Part shown: one piece after another, positions 46,816 to 57,239 of the stretch
Layout: each line of letters opens with the position of its first letter
Numbering within the stretch: the first letter of the stretch is position 1
Assembly (NCBI GenBank): GCA_026419785.1
Contig: JAODTK010005611.1
Coordinates: 62,001 to 126,000, forward strand
From: Sclerodactyla briareus
Taxonomy: Eukaryota > Echinodermata > Holothuroidea > Dendrochirotida > Sclerodactylidae
Direction: 5' to 3'
DNA: 64,000 bases
Position numbers and translations under genes: made by a program
Notes under the pieces: generated by a model
The model's database searches: none
Told to the model about the DNA's origin: nothing
What the model saw: only the letters and a program-made list of their open reading frames with translations

Positions 46816-49142
46816 GTGAGCCTATACTCTCCCAAGCGAACAGTTTTTGTTCGGCTCTTCTAGGCGACAATTTGTCTGGAGTAGAGACAGTATTGCAACT
46901 TCTCCTCCTCCATTTTCGTATAGTGACCATCTCCTTCTTCCGAAAAAAAAAAAACCGAGACACTTGATCCAGAACAATGACAGGCCCACCGCGGCACTTG
47001 AAAGTGTTCTTCCTTCTCCCATCACAATGGCTCAAGGTTAAAAGAATCTTCTTTAAAAAATCAATCCCTTGCTTCATTCCATTGTGTTGTTGAGGCTATG
47101 AAGTTTGTTATCATTTTGCATCTTGAGGCCCTAATAATTGCATTTTTTTTTTTGCCTGTGGCGGGGAAGAGATGGGGGGAGGGGTATGGCTGCTTCCTCC
47201 CTATCTCCGATTTTGAGAAATTTCTTCGACTAAATTACCATACCTCCATCTCCGATGCCCCCTTTCCACCTGTGTCAGACTGATTAGGTCCATGTAAATA
47301 TGGACTTACAGTGGGAACTTTCTTTTATTGCATTAGGGCAGCATCAACACACCCAGACCGAATCTCAGCCGTCGACTTTGCCATAGGCACGATCGGCTAT
47401 GCAAAATTTAATAAAATAATAAACATGAAACTTTATACAGTAGAGGATAATTTCTTTCAATGTCAAGTGAAAACCTATTTCCGTTGTTCTGTTGACGAGG
47501 AGGCAGTATATATTAATGCATAATCTACTGCGTAGAATCTATAGGCGGTCTCTGGGTTTTCCCCCGTGACGTCTAGATTCCTCGCATTCCTCGAAGTAAA
47601 TGGAAGTCATTCAGCAGGCATCATGTTTAAAAATGTGGGGTGGCACTGCAGGGAACGGTACATTGTCCATCTGCATGCCTTCTGTCCATGGTTCAAACCC
47701 CGGTTGTCGTCACAGAAAATACCAATCCAACTTCACTCCCGCTACGAGGCCTTTCTCGTGCGGAAAGTGGCTGCACGAATGAGCACATCGCGTCCGTCGG
47801 ATAGGGCCGTTAAATGTGACAGGATTCTTATACCCGTGCCTCGTTACTCAAGCCACTTTTCGAAGAGAGTGGCGAGATTCGCCGGTGTCTTCCACACCCA
47901 AAACTGGAGCCTCTGCAATTTCGACTGAGGATTTCCTTCGTCTGCTGAAACACCTTCGTCGGGTGAAGGCATAACACGAGGCGTATAGTATTGAAAGGGA
48001 GTGTGGTTTTGGCATGTCTCTTTCCCCCTTTGATAGACTGCAAGTTTGAGGACTATCAGTTACGAGACTATCGCCCTTCACAGACGCTTGAGGGCGCTAC
48101 GAGATGTCCATGTCGAATCATCATCTCAACGCTAATACGACGACGGACAGCCCCTACCTGTGTGACTATTGCCTATGTGCTAGATATTTTCCCTCAATTT
48201 TGAGAAAAAAACACTATAGAGTATCGATACAGATCGATCTATTATGAATAAAAAAAAACTTATGATCGCCGATAAACGACACATATACTAACAATTCACG
48301 TGATTTAACAACGCAACCATATAGAAAATATGTGGTTAATGTACACCATTTCGAGGCTATTTCCATCAAGCGTATGAGGTATCAGTACGGTGTCCATTGC
48401 GGACTAAAAGGTCCAGGCGTGTAAGAAACAAAGCATGGTATGATCCCCATCGCCGCCCCATCCACACCAAAAGATGCGCTGGAAACTTCTGTTTTGGGTT
48501 ATTGTCTTAGTTGCCCCTCCCAATTCTAAAGAAAAATACCAGCAGACATATAATACTTGCCTTGCTGTAATATATGCTCATCAGCCCATATATACTAATA
48601 AAAGGGATGTGAAACGAATGTTCAAAGTAAATTAACTACACGTACTACCGTTTATCACATCGGCAACTCGTTTCTGCAGTGGTTAGTGGGAACAGTGGCC
48701 ATATTAAGTGTGCTCGGGGGCGCCCGCCGTGACTTCTCATGCTGCGAGTGTGCCGCACTTCATCCGATCATCCTTCAAGTTTGTTGAGTCATATACGAGA
48801 ATGCAGGGGTGTCCGCATTGCACCTGACGAACAATTGACCGCTGCTGTGACCTTTTGTCGTGTCGTCATGCATCGCCCCGTCGCTTCTTCGGCATTTTGA
48901 GTTTGTCCCCCCCCCCCTTCCTGTCCACGTAACTGGATCTATTGCAGTTAGATTTTCTGAATTCTGATATAGGGGTCCACCTGCAACCAGAATACAAAAG
49001 TCAAATATTCTCCCATCGTTTTCATACCAAAAGCGGTTGCAGACATTCTAAAGCAATAGATGTCCATCTGTTACGGACGACGCAGAAGGTTTCGTTTTTA
49101 GGCGGTTTTTAAGAGGTGTCATTGGTTTTGTGTCATTTTCAG
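46816..49142. other. Intron-like region with repeat fragments
   Basis: The segment 47,248-47,335 resembles 40,606-40,690 (CATGTAAATATG.ACTT followed by TTTATTGCAT), a short duplicated intronic stretch. A possible SINE at 47,620-47,900 is listed separately. A C run lies at 48,907-48,917. No further exon is supported. Confidence 0.4.
47620..47900 (+). mobile_element. Possible tRNA-derived SINE
   Basis: CATGGTTCAAACCCCGGTTG at about 47,685 fits the RNA polymerase III B box. A good A box is not obvious 30-60 bp upstream. Downstream text (GATAGGGCCGTTAAATGTGA, CCCGTGCC) resembles bodies of tRNA-type SINEs. No poly-A tail or target-site duplication is seen. Confidence 0.3.
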
Positions 49143-49280
49143 AACATCTTCGTGGCCAAATTCATCGACTTCGAGGTGTTTCTTCTTCGCTCGACTCGAA
49201 GAAATTGGTGAGATGAATATGGTCCATGGACAACATGAAGGCCATCTACTACGAGGAGATCCTACCCGGTGGTGACCCGG
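49143..49280 (+). CDS. Candidate exon, possibly of the same membrane-protein gene
   Basis: The acceptor GTGTCATTTTCAG and the donor CCG/GTAAGC bound 138 bp. The start reads NIFVAKFIDFEVFLL in one frame and the end reads MDNMKAIYYEEILPGGDP in another, so at least one indel separates them. Both segments look coding. Strand and direction fit the exons at 40.4-46.8 kb, but membership is inferred from proximity only. No named domain is recognised. Confidence 0.4.
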
Positions 49281-50794
49281 TAAGCAATAAGTTTTTGAAA
49301 GCCCCATCACGATAGCCGGACTAGCGCCCGGAGACATCTGCCCTCGTGACGTTTAGTTTATCCCTATCCCAATTTCTACACAGGTTGCCAACTGTGATTT
49401 TTTTTTCTACTCTAATGGATACCTAAACCTTGGATGGAATTCGTTCATGACGTCTGGATTTGATTTGTTGGTATAAACTCATCACACATTCCTTTAGACC
49501 TGGATTCCATAGAATGCAGATGCCGTCTGCGGCGAGAGCACCATAAATGCGGATTTATCCTAGTAGAAACATGCCTGAATGAGCTCAATTGGTTTAGCGG
49601 AGATAGAGACACATGCGTAGTTCAGCAGAAATCTCCAAACATACATCAATTTGGGTCCACTTGTAAACACTTGTTTGGTAATCTCCACACAAAAGGAGAA
49701 ACCAATTCCCAGCCAAGCAACATATTGTGTTTTAGGAAAATAAGACTTTATAAAATGGTTGAATATATATGGAACAAACACTCACCAATTTAAACTTTTC
49801 CCTTTTTTACCTGCACTCGTGCTCTGATGTATAAAGGGCCCTGACAAACCACTCATTGCAATTGTTTTTGTTGAGTGCTGTATCAGACTAGCAATACTCG
49901 TTCTCACCATTGGTGGGGAAGATAACACCACTATACATGCAGGCCCACAAATCCACAAGATCAATATCAATTGAGGCATATCAAACAACCGAGGAAACAT
50001 AAAACTTCGAATACCAACCAACCTGGCCTTGGTTCACACAGAGCCAGACAAAACAAGTTATTGTAGCCCTATTATTACTGGTTAAGCCTTGGAGCTATGT
50101 ACCCACCATAGCGTAGTCTTTCCTGAGATTGGGGCACTCTCACGACACTTTGGCCTAGTTCGCTGATATAATCCTTTCCAACTTCCCCACTTGTTCATTT
50201 CAGTAAGCATATCTGGTATAAATTACATCGGAAGTAATATAACTTGTGATGGAAGAATTGAAGTTAAAAAAGCCTTTATTCCTTTTGTTAGGTGTCCATC
50301 AGCAAACTCATGAATGAAAATGTCTACATTGAAAACTGTCACACGTGGGGCATAATTACTTCTATTCTTCGAACCAAAGTTCTCTTGCATGAAATCTGGA
50401 TGTTTTTTTCAGAAAGAAAACCATCGTAAAAAATTATTTTTTATTTAAATAATTGTGACTTTCTTCATTTTTCAGAAAAATGATGTCATAATGTTTGTAC
50501 CACAGGTTGTATTGTAGATGGCATAATAATGGATGGTTTATGGAAACACTCTTAGAATATATTCAACAAAATAAATTAGATGTGAGGGATACACCTAATC
50601 GTGGGGCTCAGCCAGAGATTTCTCATGGAGGGGGAAGGGGTGTTTGGATGGGGAATTCAAAGGGGAGGGGGGGTGTTCCTGATAATTCTACTGTGCTTGG
50701 CTGATTGTTATGAATGAGGATGGAATGAGTGCTTGTGCGGAATTTCAGGCACTATATGAGGTATTTTAATTTTGATTAATAAAATAGACTGCTT
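49281..50794. other. No gene recognised
   Basis: AT-rich sequence. A G-rich patch at 50,628-50,675 (GGGGGAAGGGGTGTTTGGAT, then AAAGGGGAGGGGGGG) could form a quadruplex. Frames at 49,560-50,021 minus are hydrophobic but unsupported. Any final exon of the upstream gene was not found. Confidence 0.4.
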
Positions 50795-50852
50795 TTCAAC
50801 GGTGAACCACCGTTGGATTCACGTTGATTCACGGTGAACCTCCGTTGAAAAT
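50795..50852. repeat. Near-palindrome on CAACGGTGAACC
   Basis: TTTTCAACGGTGAACCACCG and its approximate inverse CACGGTGAACCTCCGTTGAA followed by AA face each other around GATTCACGTTGATT. The CAACGGTGAA word is also the core of the minisatellite at 52.5-52.8 kb. Confidence 0.6.
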
Positions 50853-51055
50853 TCGCGCGTCGCTCCTTTCATACTGCAGCAAGGAAAACACCGATGATTC
50901 GCGACAGGGATCCGCTATACAAGGCTGTATGTCGATCCGGAAGGGGAGAGGCCACTGTGGGGTGATGCCTATAATGCTGGGCAGATATTTTTTGAATATA
51001 AACGCAGGCCTGTGCTATTCACGGTTATTTCATGTACTTGTGACTACAGATATAA

Positions 51056-51480
51056 GGGGGCGGAAGCTCAGCGGTAGAGCTCCAGACTGTAAACCATTGA
51101 TTGCGAGTTTCGGAGCCCATTGGGGAAGCCCGCAGGACTCTTCCGCAGTGAATGCTGTTGTACAAGCAGCTACGGAATGTTCCACGCCACCACGTGTTTT
51201 AAAGTGGGTACACTTTGAGGTGACTTTTGTGAAGAGTAGCGAGCGCGTATGTGGAAGCCCTATTGGGAAGTCACCCGGGGGCCACGATGAAGCGACGTAC
51301 TAGATGGTGCGTGGGGGAGAGGTGGTGGGGCGTGGGGGAGGGAGAGGTGCGGGCTATTAATAGGGTGTGTGACAAGTACTAAATGATCAGGGGTAAGATC
51401 TGTAAAGCGATTTGAGCATGTCTTCGATGTGGAAAAGCGTTATATAGACACGAGATATTATTATATTATAGTATTATTAA
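51056..51480 (+). mobile_element. tRNA-derived SINE
   Basis: The head GAAGCTCAGCGGTAGAGCTC contains an A box, and GCGAGTTTCGGAGCCC resembles a B box with one inserted T, about 35 bp downstream. A CTGTAAA anticodon-loop-like stretch lies between. The tail GATCTGTAAAGCGATTTGAG, then GTGGAAAAGCGTTATATAGA and ATATTATTATATT, matches the GTAAAGCGCTTTGAG..AAAGCGCTATATAA domain that I recall as shared by several animal SINE families. It ends in an AT-rich tail. It is a pol III retroposon and not a functional tRNA gene. Confidence 0.65.
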
Positions 51481-52019
51481 AAGGGATGGGTTATTTCACT
51501 GGCGTTTCTGATGTTCTGAAGCAACGTGAGACTAATCGAAACCGTAAACATTGGCTGTTCAGCCAGCCACTATCGAGCACGGACTCGGGAGGGGGAAGAA
51601 TAGTATACGAGCGGACAAGCAACGCGCCACTAAGGTTGCAGTTAGCCTTCCAGTTACAGGTGTTGCTGCTGTCCCAGCAGGCTGGTCACGTGGACCGAAC
51701 AGGGTGGAGGAAGAAACGAAACGGCAGGCAAGCAGTAAACATGGGAGTCCATGTGGGGTTTTGATACGAAATATTTTTCGTGACCATCTTAGTATGTCAA
51801 AGGCTGTTCTTCTTACGCTTAGCCATGGGCGTAGGAGCCCGATTATATCTAGGCGGGCTGTATTGATTTGCCGAAAAAGATACTGTTAATAATTGGTTCA
51901 TGTGCGGAAAACTCTCAGCGCACTGCCCGAATGTTGCTGAATATCGGCTGGGGGCCTGCAGCACCCCCCCCCCAGCCCACCCCCTCCCTCCCGCCTCATA
52001 CGCTCATGCGCTTAAGCCT
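51481..52019. other. No gene recognised
   Basis: Two overlapping plus frames (51,429-51,889) have no known motif. A C-rich tract (51,961-51,995) follows. It may be part of the element bearing the Harbinger-like fragment. Confidence 0.35.
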
Positions 52020-52365
52020 CGCATTAAGCCAAGGCTGGAGAGGGCAAGTCACTAACTTTGATGTGCCCATTGACTACAGAGTCCGACTGGCTGTTGTACT
52101 GTGGTGGCTAGCAACCCCAGGCGAATACAGAATCACTGCCAATGTTGTCATTGGCATCTCCACATTGTGCACTTTGCCACGGCAGGTGGGGCTCTCGATT
52201 CGTGCAAGGCCTATTCAAAGCCATAGAACATTACCCAGTGAGTCTGTCTGGAAGAAGTGGTTGCTGGATCCGGGAACACACTCAATACGCTGTACCACAT
52301 CAGTGCACTGTTCAGCGAGCAAAAGACATCCAGATATTCAGTTGAACGATAGTACAAAGAAATGA
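52020..52365 (+). pseudogene. PIF/Harbinger-like transposase fragment
   Basis: One frame reads VPIDYRVRLAVVLWWLATPG then EYRITANVVIGISTLCTLPR and QVGLSI. The next frame continues VQGLFKAIEHYPVSLSGRS. This matches the helix-turn-helix-like part of Harbinger transposases (R.a..LWwLAt...yr.ia..fgis.stvc.....). The catalytic DDE segment is not seen. At least one frameshift is present. It is a dead fragment. Confidence 0.5.
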
Positions 52366-52479
52366 GTCAAAACAAAGGCACCTACGAACGTACGTATGAC
52401 GCGCGATTAATTTGACCAGGCCCCAACTCGCACAGTGCGACCGCAACAAAAACATTAATCTGCGTGTCACACGGTGTTT

Positions 52480-52800
52480 TCACCGCAGACGACCTCAACC
52501 ACTGGCTTTAAACGGTGAAATCCCGGGTCACCGGTCGTTTACCCTGGACGCTGCGGAGGGTAAAAAAAAATCCGAAAGTTTAATCGGTAGTTTAACCCGT
52601 CTGTTTCACCGCGACACCTTTCACCTGGGCTTTCAACGGTGAAGGCCCGGGCACCCGGTAGGTACTACTGGACGCTTCGAGGGTAAAAAAATCCGAAAAT
52701 TAATCGGTGTTTCACCCATGTTTCACCGCGACGACCTCTCACACTGGGTCTTTCAACGGTGAAGTCCCGGTGTACCCGTTAAAATTATGGCAGTGTGAAA
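52480..52800 (+). repeat. Minisatellite, about 122-bp period, three units
   Basis: AACGGTGAA(A/G).CCCGGG lies near 52,511, 52,633 and 52,756. Each is preceded by TTTCACCGCGAC and GACCTC.(A)ACACTGG-type sequence and followed by TGGACGCT.CGAGGGTAAAAAA. The TTTCACCG and CGGTGAA words are mutual inverses, so each unit can fold. Confidence 0.7.
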
Positions 52801-53435
52801 GGGGTATAAGTGGAAAGAGGTATGTGGATACAAAAATGAACTGGCTGTCTAATAAGTGATGATTTGCAACACTTATATTCAATAAAGCCATGCATATATA
52901 TGTAGACGACGGTTGGAAAAAGTGAAGGTCTGAATTACTTAGGTGAGTATTAGGGGAAGGGGAATGCCACGGTGCTCCCACTGTGCCCAATGGCCAAGGG
53001 GGACGGAATTCCCCCCTGCCACCCACCTACACATGTTCGTAGTCTACGGTGTTTGCCCATATAAAAAATTTGTTTGGTCCATTTTGTCTGACCCATCAAT
53101 ACTAGCATACTATGAGTCAGAGTAGTAATTCAATGATGGGACCATTCAGTTGTATAAAATCAAGGGCAGTCTAGACAAACCAGACAATCTTCCCCCTGGG
53201 ATTAGTGGATGGTTCAATTGGTTGTTGAAACTACAGCAGATGTTGGGCATAGGTAATTTATGACAACTGGTAATGATGGACAATCTGCACATTGGAGGGA
53301 AAATGAGGAGGAAAGAACCTGATACATATGTATGTATGATATAGGCCATATATGGTAAAATAATCTTCACGATCCACATGGAGTGAGTCAGTATGATGTA
53401 CACCAGCTCTGCTATGAATAATTATTATTGACTTG
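52801..53435. other. No gene recognised
   Basis: Unassigned. Minus frames at 53,146-53,403 contain no known domain. Confidence 0.4.
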
Positions 53436-54300
53436 TCATCATGTAGGAGATCATGGGGACACGGGTGATGGGAGGGGGGGGGTGGATCATGGGACAAGGT
53501 GAGGGGAGGGGGGTGGTGACGGGATGGGGGGAAGTGAGAGTTGAGGGAAATGGGATTAATACATATGGTTTAAAGTGCTCTTTTCAATCCACACATGTCC
53601 ACAAATGTGATAATATAGACCACCATCCTGCATGAATAATACAAAACCTGGAGGTGTACATTATAAATCTATAAAATTGAGGTTAATTAACATTCTTGGG
53701 GTAAACCATGACAATCAGGGCAATCAGACCATGATCAGTCGCCATGACTTATTATTGAATTGTTATCTTGTAGGAGATAATGGGACTGAATGGGAGAGGG
53801 GAGGGGGTGGGGTGGGAGGGGCAATTGAGGGTGGATGGGAAATGGGTAATATGTAGGGGAGGGTGGAGGGGGTCAAGTGTTGAGGGGAAAGGTGATAATG
53901 GTCAAATCACTTTTATCGATCCACATAGCGTTATTGCATTGTTTTATCTTGTGGAGATAACGCGACTGAGTGGGAGAGGGAAGGGGGGGGGGGGGTTGAG
54001 GGTGGATGGGAAATGGGATCATATGTAGGGGTGGTTGGAGGGGGATCGAGTGTTTATGGGAATGTGTTACTGTCAAATCTAGTTTTATTGATCCACATAA
54101 TGTTCTCATATAATGCCACCAAGCTGGCATGTATACTTACAAAACTTCCAGGGAAGCTGTACCTACCTGTACATGAAATTGATAAAAAGTTTGGGAACAA
54201 CCGTCAACAGTTTAATCGGACCATGATCATGTGCACATCATGCCTTATTATATTTGTTTTCATGTAGGAGGGGGATGGAGAGGGGTTGTTGTCGGGTGGG
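53436..54300 (+). repeat. G-rich tandem array, variable unit (about 170-330 bp)
   Basis: Each unit starts TTATTATTGA.TTGTTAT..T followed by GTAGGAGAT.ATGGGAC, near 53,425, 53,750, 53,935 and 54,245. A G-rich block follows (GGGAGGGGGGGGTGG, GGGAGAGGGGAGGGGGTGGG, GGGAGAGGGAAGGGGGG). Four or more G runs within 40 bp occur in several blocks, so G-quadruplexes are possible on the plus strand. Confidence 0.7.
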
Positions 54301-54469
54301 AAAGGAAGAGTGGACCCTTATTGCCTTTGTTTATACAAAGATCATGGGACATGGGGTGGTGGAGGAGCATGTAAATGGGCAAGGGGGGAATTGAAGTTGA
54401 TGGCCAACGCAAACAATTTGTAATGCCTTGCATTGTTGCAGATTACATTATGATAAATAGTTTCATCTT

Positions 54470-55640
54470 TCATCCTCTAGTGACTTAAAAATAGGATCCA
54501 TCTACGCCACATCACAATATTATAAGCCAAATACACATTGACATGACACAAAGAAAAAGAGGGTTCCTACACCACATCCGATGCTACTGCCAGATATCAC
54601 ACGAAGCATGAACGATTTGTGAGTTGTGCCTGATTACAAAGTCATTGCATGGATTTTTGGCATTTCCTTGGTTTTTGAGCCCCCTAACAACCACAAATGC
54701 CTTGTAAAAACGAAGATATTCAGTGAGTCAAAGTACTCATTTTCCTATGTGATGGACCAATAGGGAATTGTGATGATTAAGCATCTTGAGACCTACGAAT
54801 TCAAGATTTTCTAACTTTTCGACCCCCAGTGACCTCAGATGACCTCCAGACTACAACATAAAAAATGGGTTTCATCTACTCCACATCACGATTGATATAC
54901 ATTCCTATCCACTTCGAAGCATGAACGGTTTTGTGAGATTGCCTGATTGCAAGGTATTGCATGGTTTTGGTATCTCCTTGGTTTCTGACCCCTAACACCA
55001 CAAATGACCTTGAAAACGAATGACGTTCAGTGGAGTCAAAGTAATTATCATTACCATGTGATGGACCAAATAAAAATGTCATGATTAGCATTCTCGAGAA
55101 ATTGCGAATTCAAGGTTTCTCGTTTTTACCCAGTGACCTCAGATGACTCCAAGCTAAAACGAAAGAAAAGGGGTCATCTCCACCACATCATGGTGCTACA
55201 TTGCAAACATACACATTGAAGGACATGAACGCTTTGTGAGATTGCCTGATTACAAAGTCAGTGCAGGATATTGGCATATCATAGGTTTCGGACCCCTAAC
55301 GACAAAATGACCTTGAAAATAATGTCATTCAGTGGAGTTCAAGTATTATCATTACTATGTGCTAGACGGAACAGAAAGCAAATGTGATGATAGCTTCTTG
55401 AGAATTGCGAGTCAAGATTCTAGTTTTGTAACCCTCGTGATATAAGATTGACCCTCAAAATGAACAGAAAAAATAGGGTATCTACGCCCACTGCGCAACC
55501 TAAAAAACGGATACCACATTCCTGACCGCTTACGGTTTCCAGTTTGCTCGATTAAGAGGCCAAACCCACAAATCTGTCACAGACACACACACACAGATAA
55601 ACACAAAACACACACACATACATAGCATGACGCATGATTC
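54470..55640. repeat. Tandem GGTCA-type satellite, unit about 310 bp
   Basis: Units at about 54,500, 54,870, 55,185 and 55,480 share TCTAC.CCACATCAC, GCATGAACG.TTTGTGAG, TTGCCTGATTACAAAGTCAT, GCAT.TCCTTGGTTTTTGA, CCTTG.AAA.CGAA and CAGTGACCTCAGATGACCTC. The array ends in a CA microsatellite (55,580-55,620) and GCATGACGCATGATTCC, like the end of the 39.1-40.15 kb satellite. Confidence 0.7.
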
Positions 55641-56228
55641 CTTTTTGCAAGGAATCAAGAATGCGATTTTCACATACAGCTTATGAAATCTCGTCTTTGT
55701 CTAGGATTTTACAGGTGCGGATGACACAACAATGTAGGGGGACTCAGCGAGTACACACATGAGAGATGTTTGAATGAGATGCCGTTGTTTGGTTTGTGGT
55801 AATAGCAAATTCTGTAGCGGAGACAAACTATCTGAATAAAAAGAAACCTGCACCGAGTAGGGTAAATCACCGTCTATTACCAATGTGACAATGTGCGGCA
55901 TCGCGGCAAATTGAATATAATAATTTTTAATGTCTTCTTCATGGAGCAATTCAGCGCCTTATTGAGTTGATAGGTCCACAAGGGTCCTAATATTAGCAGC
56001 TCAGGACAAATGAAGTGAAGTAGACGAATAGCCCATCACCGTGATGCGGTTTTAACACCGCATTGATACAAGTAGTCTCTGCCCACTCAGTCAGTGCTCG
56101 TGTCATTTGATGGGGATGATTTTTGTTGTCACAAAACTTGTCTCCATCTCTGCTAAATCGAAGACAGTTAAATTGCTTATGAGGAGATATCCAAAAGAAC
56201 AATTTGCCGGGTGCCGCATTGGTCCAGG
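55641..56228. other. No gene recognised
   Basis: Unassigned; short minus frames only. Confidence 0.4.
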
Positions 56229-56315
56229 ATGGGAGGAGTGCCTGCTCAGTGCCGGTTCATCATCGGATTCGTAACCTCACTAATAGCGATGTCGTGGCTG
56301 AGCTGTGCGGAGAAG
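56229..56315 (+). CDS. Possible signal-peptide exon
   Basis: ATG opens 29 codons, MGGVPAQCRFIIGFVTSLIA then MSWLSCAEK, ending exactly at GTAAGT in phase 0. The pattern (basic residue, hydrophobic core FIIGFVTSLIAM, then WLSCA before a charged residue) fits a cleaved signal peptide. A CCAG lies just upstream, so it could also be an internal exon; another frame across it is open as well (DGRSACSVPVHHRIRNLTNS). No downstream partner exon is identified. Confidence 0.35.
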
Positions 56316-57239
56316 GTAAGTCTGGGTACAGCGATGGCCGTATCGGAGCCTACACCGATGACCAGGGTACGGAGGGAGGAGGTAGTGTTACTATATCGAA
56401 ATCTACGAAGAAGAGAATACTACATCGAAATCACAATCCGGAAGGAGGAACTAAGAGTGACAAAATTCAAGACTAAAGGCAAGATTCCATTTGTGCGTGA
56501 ATGCGGAGGCGAATAATTTTGAAAATCGCAGTTTGCGGAATACGGAAAAACTTTTTCAAAAGATGTAGGGTGATCCGGTATGACTCAAAATAGTAATAAC
56601 TCACAAAAATGACATAAATTGGCTTTATTAGGAAGGATATTGCATATAATCCGTTCGCGGGATGCGGGGCATTAATGTCGCATTGGTACGCGATTGATTT
56701 GCTTACTCTGCGCTCGTTCTATTTTTGGAATGGATTGTATTGCAAGGCTTACATCTGCAACCCGAATACAGCTTTTCTGGCACTTTCCAAATTATGGTCC
56801 CGTGAAAACAGGTTATGGTTTTACGCACCCGCATCCCGCGTATATGGAAATTTGCTTTATACCGTATCTTGTAATGGTCGGATGGAATTGCCTTATCGCC
56901 GAACAAGCGCTTACTGCAAGGTCCATATAACAATAGAAACGGCTACAGTGCGGGTCCGAAGGTTCGCTTTCTCATTATCAAGCTTCGTGGTTTTGAGGAA
57001 GAGGACATTTTTTTTTTATTATCGTGAAAAATCTCTAAAAATTACTTGGAGGAATAATTGTCTCACTTGCACAAAAATTCTCACACATTCAAGAAGCAGA
57101 CAATCAGGCCGACAAGGACGTTCTACCCCCTAAATCATACATTTTAGTAAGTGTTGCCACAAAGAAGAAACCGTTTGCGAAAATTCGAAATCAATCGGGT
57201 ATTGTAACAAACAATATGTGAGAAACAAAAAATCAGCAA
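56316..57239. other. No gene recognised
   Basis: The plus frame 56,675-57,133 has 152 codons but no recognisable domain or splice context. I leave it as unassigned. Confidence 0.4.

Noticed and set aside
51056-51126. Possible functional tRNA gene.
   Set aside because: The cloverleaf stems do not pair well, the B box has an extra base, and the body and tail match a SINE.
56675-57133. 152-codon plus-strand frame.
   Set aside because: No domain or splice support; ends just before the R1 repeat. Could be chance.
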